Program-made: the position numbers and the translations under genes | In this document: in pieces, positions 58,648 to 64,000 of the stretch | Layout: each line of letters opens with the position of its first letter | How positions within the stretch are numbered: position 1 is the first letter of the stretch | Notes under the pieces: generated by a model | Told to the model about the DNA's origin: nothing | What the model saw: the letters and a program-made list of their open reading frames with translations, nothing else | Databases searched by the model: none | DNA from: Bactrocera neohumeralis | Taxonomy: Eukaryota > Arthropoda > Insecta > Diptera > Tephritidae | Length of the DNA: 64,000 bases | Direction of reading: 5' to 3' | Assembly (NCBI RefSeq): GCF_024586455.1 | Contig: NC_065922.1 | Location: 13,388,089 to 13,452,088 of the forward strand

Positions 58648-61600
58648 GGCTGTATACATACGTATATCGCTGTGAAAGAAATATTTTTAAAAAATTCGCC
58701 TACACAGAATACCTTAATAAATATTTTATGGCATGGAGAGCGTAAGAAAAATGCTCTCTCTCAAAAATTTCATACATATGTATGTGTAAAAATTTCAACA
58801 CATTTGGGATAGAAGGCGTGGTTGAAAATTTTGCTCTGCCTAAAACGAAATTGATCGCCGAAAAAACTTGAAATAAAATTTCCGAAAATAAACTGACCAA
58901 TAGCATGATTTCTGAAGAAAAATTATTAACGCTTCTCCCACCACTCTCAAGTGTGGAAACATTTAATGAACAACGGAAGAAATTGAGCGTAAAGAATTTT
59001 TTTCAAAATCAATTTGAAAGCCAACGCGCCATTGCGCACAGCGCTCCCGCTACCCAAGCTTCGCCGCTATTTAACATAATTTAGTAATTAAGCAAATCCT
59101 CACACCAAGAGCGCGAACAACGCAACGAATAGTAATAAAAAGCCAGCAGCCATACGGTTAAGCAAACGAGGCGCCTCCCCCACCAGTCGTAGCGCGATTG
59201 TGCCTCATTTCAGCTGTCAGTTTGGGGCAGCCACATTCACCGCGAAACCTAAAAGCACAGCAGACCAAAGTGAAAGGCAAAGCACTGTGTCGAAGCGCAA
59301 AAGTACTTAGCGCCGAAATCCAAGAAAACAATAAATGACATTCGTTTACTTAAGAAGCAGCGCGCGCAAAATACAACAACAAATAACAATTGTAATGACA
59401 ATTGCAGCTAAAAGTAAATTGTGCGCGCCGCCCCCGCCACCACCAGCGCGCTCTAGAGCAAAGTCAACCAGCTGGCTCTTACAAGCCGCCTCATTAAGTT
59501 GCCACCTCCAGCCATTTGGTGCGCGCCACACATTCGCGCTGTGGCAGACAAAGTGCGAAAATTATCATTATCACTTTGGCGGCGCGTCATTACGAGCGCT
59601 CGAGTGCCGGAGCGCTAGCCAGCGCGCACTTAGGCCAAACGGCCATTTTCACTATTGTTTCGCTTAATTAACAAGAGGCTTTTTGGCGTCTTGACACGCC
59701 TGCCGCCCCCGCCCACCAGCCATTCAGCTTTGTGGCAAGTAGCCGCTTTGCGCTCCACAAAGACATTTCCTGCGCCGCGTTGCAACATTCAGGGTGGTGG
59801 CTTGTTGCTGGCAGTGTGGCGGTGGTGGTGTTGTACAAATAATGAAAATTAAAAATAATTAAAAGTTCCACTTTTTTCTTTTGTTTTTGTTTTAATTGCT
59901 TTGGTTGTACCCAGCGCGTCTTGGGTAACGCCTGCAACCCCTTTGGGAGCCAAGAACTTTTATGCGCGCAAGAAAACTTTTTGTCTGTCTTTACATTTTA
60001 GTGCCTGTGCTTCGGTTGCAAGTACTGCGGCTGCGAAATTGTCTTTGGCTTCAAATTATTTATTCACCGCGAACGCGTTTATGGCGTTGACACGCGGGCG
60101 GAAGGTGGGCGCAGTCGCTGTTAAGGTTTCTTTTTCGGGTGCTGCTGAAATAATCGCAACAAAATTGTCTCGAATTTTGATAGTAAACATTTTATTTTCA
60201 TGTTTTATCTAGACTTTAAGTAAGGTTCAAGTTTTAGACAGTGGTATTAACATACATTTCTGGAGTTTTCTCTAATCAGTTGTCACTCTATTATAGGAGT
60301 TAACATAGAGATAGCTTTCTGGTTTGAATAATATGATATCCCTACCATAAACTTACTGTTTGATAAACATACAGGTATACAATTAGGCCCAAAAACCACC
60401 AGCGACTTCCGCGAACTAAAATATTCTTCATATGGACATCACAGACAAATAAAATAAAGGTACCAGAGTTTCAACTTCTTCACAAAGTTGTTTCTTACTA
60501 AGTTTAACGGATAAAGAAAATGACAGTTCTCAAGACATCGGAATTTCCAAAACTCTCCCGAATTTCCGGATTCAGGAAAAGTCAACAGATTTTATCCTCT
60601 TAACAGTACCAACAGAGTTCTGAATTTTTTTCTTCTCAAAATATCAAACAGCATAGTCTTAACTTCGACCTGTTCACGTTCCCAGGATAGTCGGGTCTAC
60701 AAAAAAGACGTCTCAAATTGTCATGTGAGTTCAGCACCAATTATAGTCAATTTAAAGGCTTCAACATTACTCCGTCTCAGTTTCTAGTTGAGTTCATGTT
60801 TTGCTGCAGATCTTAACTGTACTGAATTACAGCCTAAACAAGTAGCACATACTTAGAGTCTACACGGCCTGCAGGCAGGTCATAAGATGGCTATATATTG
60901 ACCTATTGTGACCATTTGGGGAACAATAGACCAAAGGTCACAGTGCAAAGCCTCAATTTTGTTATCTACCATCTATTTAGAGTCTAGTTCCCATAGATCT
61001 CTATCTTGTCCTCATTCCTAATAGAAATTATTATTGTTCGCAGTCTGGATTAGCACATAAAACTTGACGGAATCGCACTCAAGTCCTTGGATCTCAACTT
61101 ACCCAAAAACCTTAAGACTGATATTAGTTTCACACATCTGTAAAGAGTAGATTACTTCAGATGGAATCAAATAAGGATTTGGAAATATGTAGAAAACCAC
61201 CACCGATACTATTTTACATTTTATTTATCTCGCGTAGAATCTCTGGTGGTGGTTTAAGCTTTTGCTAATTAGTTTTCTGACCTTTTAGTCCAATTTGGAG
61301 CAGCAGCACCGGGGTGTAGCGGTGTTATGGGTTTCTGTACATTGGTCGAACGCTCAATATACAATGTCTCGATAACTATTTACAGCGTATATAGTACTTG
61401 TACTCTTTCTGCGTGGTTTTATGACATTTCGTTCCAGTGCGGAAAGTGCTTCTTGAGGATGAAGCCGATGAATACTGCTGGCTTATTCAAATGTTATACA
61501 GTCTCTGAAAGATAGCAGGGTCTTATGAGAAGCATTATTTTGTCGAAATTATAATCGGAGTTCTTATCTAGGTGAGATCTTTGTTAGAAACATCCTTCAA

Positions 61601-61869
61601 ATTTGCCGCTAATGACATTTGAACTCACAACTTACTTGACAACAGCAATTACTAATACTTCATTGTACTTCACAAAACAACCCCCAAGAAAATTTTCTAT
61701 ATTCCAAGTTCTTCTATCTCCACTGACCACTATTGTTTAAAAGAAGTATTAGTTTTACACATCATCAGCAGTTCTGTTCCCAAATTGGTCCTAAAAGCGT
61801 CAGTAGAAGATGACAATCGAATCATTTCGTCCTAAATGGGTATGTGGGAGGTAAAGCATAGTTACGTGA
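58648..61869. other. Host-like non-coding DNA
   Basis: 58,950-60,200 is a GC-richer island (GCGCGC, CCGCCCCCGCCACCACC) with antiparallel frames up to 110 codons and no domain. 60,200-61,870 is mixed, with only a 62-codon unrecognised frame at 61327-61515. A TCAGTT initiator-like word at about 59215-59220 was seen without a supporting downstream element. Confidence 0.4.
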
Positions 61870-62535
61870 TATTAAATTAAAGAGATTCAAGAAGCTGCCA
61901 TTTCATCCAGAAAAACAACGGTTTGTTATTGAGCCAAATTTTGTTTGATAAGAGCTGCTAAATGGAATGTGGATCGATCCAAATTTCTTCAAAAATGATA
62001 CTAATGAGAACGTAACTGAAAGTAGCGACTATTATTGCGCCATGATAACCGATTACTTGATGCTTGATATAGAAGCTCGTGATCTCGGGGACATTTAGTT
62101 TCAACATGACGGCGTCACTTCCCACACATCGCAACAGTTAATGGATTTATTAAGAGAAAACTTTGTTGAAAAGATAATTTCACGTTTTGGGCCGGTCGAT
62201 TAGCCACCAATATATCACACCGTTAGACCGTTTTCCTGTGTGAATATGTAAAGTCCAAAGTTTATGCGGACAATCCCGCTTCGATTCATGTCATGGAGCA
62301 AAACATCACGCGTGTCATTCGCCATTTATCTGTCGAAATGCTCGGATGAGTCATCGAAAATCGGATTCAATGGATGGACTATCTGAAACGGAGTCGCGGC
62401 CAACAATTGAAGGAGAGAATCTTCAAAAAATAACTGCCATAGAATGTTCTTTCGAATGATAATAAACATTTCCCATTAAATTTGAAGTCTTTTTGTTTTC
62501 TTTAAACAAAATTGGGATCCTCGAAATGGATCTTT
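61870..62535 (+). pseudogene. Mariner transposase C-terminal half, second copy of the 38,960 family
   Basis: KLPFHPEK at about 61891 and WIDPNFFKNDTNENVTESSD (about 61972-62030) match the GPYFF..NVTVNGE region that is deleted in the 38,960 copy. Then come YYCAMITDYL, ARDLGDI, FQHDGVTSHTSQQLMDLL (about 62099-62152) with the second catalytic Asp and RFGPVD. The third Asp motif is destroyed near 62,215. The 3' end carries CTCGAAATGGATC at about 62520, as in the other copy. Stops and frameshifts are frequent. The N-terminal half is absent. Confidence 0.75.
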
Positions 62536-64000
62536 TCATTCAATTAATTTTAAAAAGTGAACACTTCAACCATTTGGATCAAACTCTACTTTGAGGTAAA
62601 AGCTCTCTTATATCTCGTCTATTATCACCTGAGTAGCTTTGGACTTTTTCTAATGGGGTTTTTTGGCTTTTTGATCCGATTTGAAATACCCAAACCGTTG
62701 TTAAGCGAGTTATTGGTTATGTATAGTACATAGGTTAATGAGGTCGGAATTATGATGTCTCAGTAACCACATAAAAGGTAGACTTGGAGTTTTTTGCATA
62801 GTGGTTTTTATGACATTTTGAGATAAGGTCGACTAATGAAAGCTTACTCCATTATTACCATCTTCAAAAAAATACAGAATCAGTATTCCCGAAATTATAT
62901 TCATTGGTTAAATTTTATCTCTCGAGCATCCCCTGGTATTAGAAAATGTATTTTTATGCAAGTTTGGTCGGACTAAAAGAATTGCTAAAGGGTTACGGTT
63001 AACATTTCAAAGAGTTAAACATGAAATTCGCTTGTCTTCACTTTCATCACAATCTATCTACGCTTTACCTTTAATAAAACGAGTAAGTGTCCACAAACAA
63101 ACATTTAACTTGAGAACAGCGCCCTTCCCCCTCCCCTAAAGCCTGCTGATGATGAATATCTGCGTACTTAACACAAGCTAAGCATCTTAAATCCACAGAT
63201 AAATTATCATAAACATCTCAATGCCGCTAAGTAGCTGAGTAACGGGCATAAAACAGCCCGAGAAGGTAGTAAAAATAAGCGCATAATAAATGGTTGGTAT
63301 TTAGCGATAAATCGTAGCTGAATAAAAGGGGTGAATCCACACAAACGGCGCGCCGAACAATGGCGCAGGGAAGCGCTGCGGGGGCGCGCAGCACAACAAC
63401 GCTGGTGAAGCAACAACGACGCTTTTTCGACGGCAAATTTTGAGGTCATTGATTGACAACCAGAACCAGGGCAAGTACACCTACAACAACAACGCATGCA
63501 AGGCGCTTGAAGAGGAAAAATTGCCGAGAACAAAGCGCTGCTTGAGGGCGCGTTCACTGAGCCGCAGGCGCATAGGGTTGCCGCTTTTAAATTAATTAAA
63601 ACAGGTTAAGCCTTTTGAGCGGCTGAAGAAATGCGTATAATAAACTCAACTAATGCCTTTGATATGATTTCAATGCGGCCATTAAATAAATAAATAGACG
63701 CTGGCAGCGACTACATGTGGCGGTTGCTGGTTTTTGTGGAAGAATTTGCTTTGTGGCAAACGCCGGGGGCAGCGTTGACATGTTTTGTGGCCGGATTAGC
63801 GCGACATGAAGTTAAGTAAACGGGGCGCGCTCGGCACGAAGGCGTAGCAGCGCCGCAAAACTAAGACGCAAAACGGCTTAGAAGCAAGCTAATCGAAAAA
63901 AACAACAAAAACAGGAGCAAACTGTATTGATGCTCTTAAACATACGCATGTGGCACGTTTGATGCACGCCGCTAATGTGTGTTGCACCTTGCGAAATGTC
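62536..64000. other. Unassigned then GC-richer host-like DNA to window end
   Basis: AT-rich to about 63,060, then GC-richer with AACAACAAC runs. The minus-strand frames of 116 and 69 codons over 63,207-63,557 overlap one another in different frames and lack a domain. Nothing else was recognised. Confidence 0.35.

Noticed and set aside
59215..59250. TCAGTT initiator and possible promoter
   Set aside because: No TATA box at the right distance, no matching downstream promoter element at +28 to +33, and no credible coding exon follows.
1..64000. CRISPR arrays, bacterial operons, ribosome binding sites
   Set aside because: The sequence is eukaryotic nuclear DNA. The repeated units seen are satellites, minisatellites or transposons, not direct repeats with unique spacers.
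1..64000. tRNA or rRNA genes
   Set aside because: No cloverleaf with A and B boxes or rRNA core sequence was recognised by eye. A tRNA scan would be needed to exclude them.

Overview
This window looks like AT-rich, non-coding nuclear DNA from a higher fly. A tephritid fruit fly is most likely: (CAA)n and CATATGTA runs are everywhere, many fragments belong to mariner, RTE, Jockey and LOA/R1-like families, and several interspersed repeats resemble ones I associate with Bactrocera, Ceratitis and Anastrepha. That species call rests on recall and was not searched. I found no intact host gene. The open frames over GC-richer stretches are short, overlap on both strands and mostly read through CA, CAA or TA repeats.  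Layout. 1-9.4 kb: a degenerate ~300-bp tandem repeat at the left edge, a reversed family B repeat, the N-terminal half of a mariner, a family A repeat, and a reversed family C repeat. 9.4-20.4 kb: GC-richer single-copy-like islands alternating with low-complexity blocks (a T-rich block with a ~264-290 bp period, and a G-poor AAAATTC block), plus a SINE-like element. 20.4-28 kb: dense nested transposon remains, including a LINE RNase H, families C and B, an RTE pseudogene, a mariner split by a LINE fragment, and a second mariner. 29.4-31.1 kb: two adjacent tandem arrays rich in GATTAC/TAAT words. 32.8-35.9 kb: a SINE cut by an RTE, a LINE tail, a third RTE tail and a mariner end. 38.9-44.5 kb: a mariner, family B, a Jockey tail, and an endonuclease-type LINE that has lost its reverse transcriptase. 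45.9-48.6 kb: the best-preserved unit, a 2,055-bp Tigger-like DNA transposon inserted in a CAA-rich minisatellite. 50.3-58.7 kb: a hairpin, a Jockey reverse transcriptase, families A and B with a mariner nested in A, two more mariners side by side, and a 457-bp inverted-repeat element carrying a 56-bp tandem array. 59-64 kb: mostly host-like islands plus one more mariner.  How the parts relate. There are no operons or pathways here. The region is a graveyard of transposons in which insertions can be ordered in time. Three RTE copies share the same GAA-type 3' tail. Seven or more mariner copies from several lineages are all broken. The Tigger copy needs only two single-base changes for one continuous frame, and both breaks lie in T runs. 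The mix of old fragments in both orientations would fit a heterochromatin-flanking or piRNA-producing region, but that is inference.
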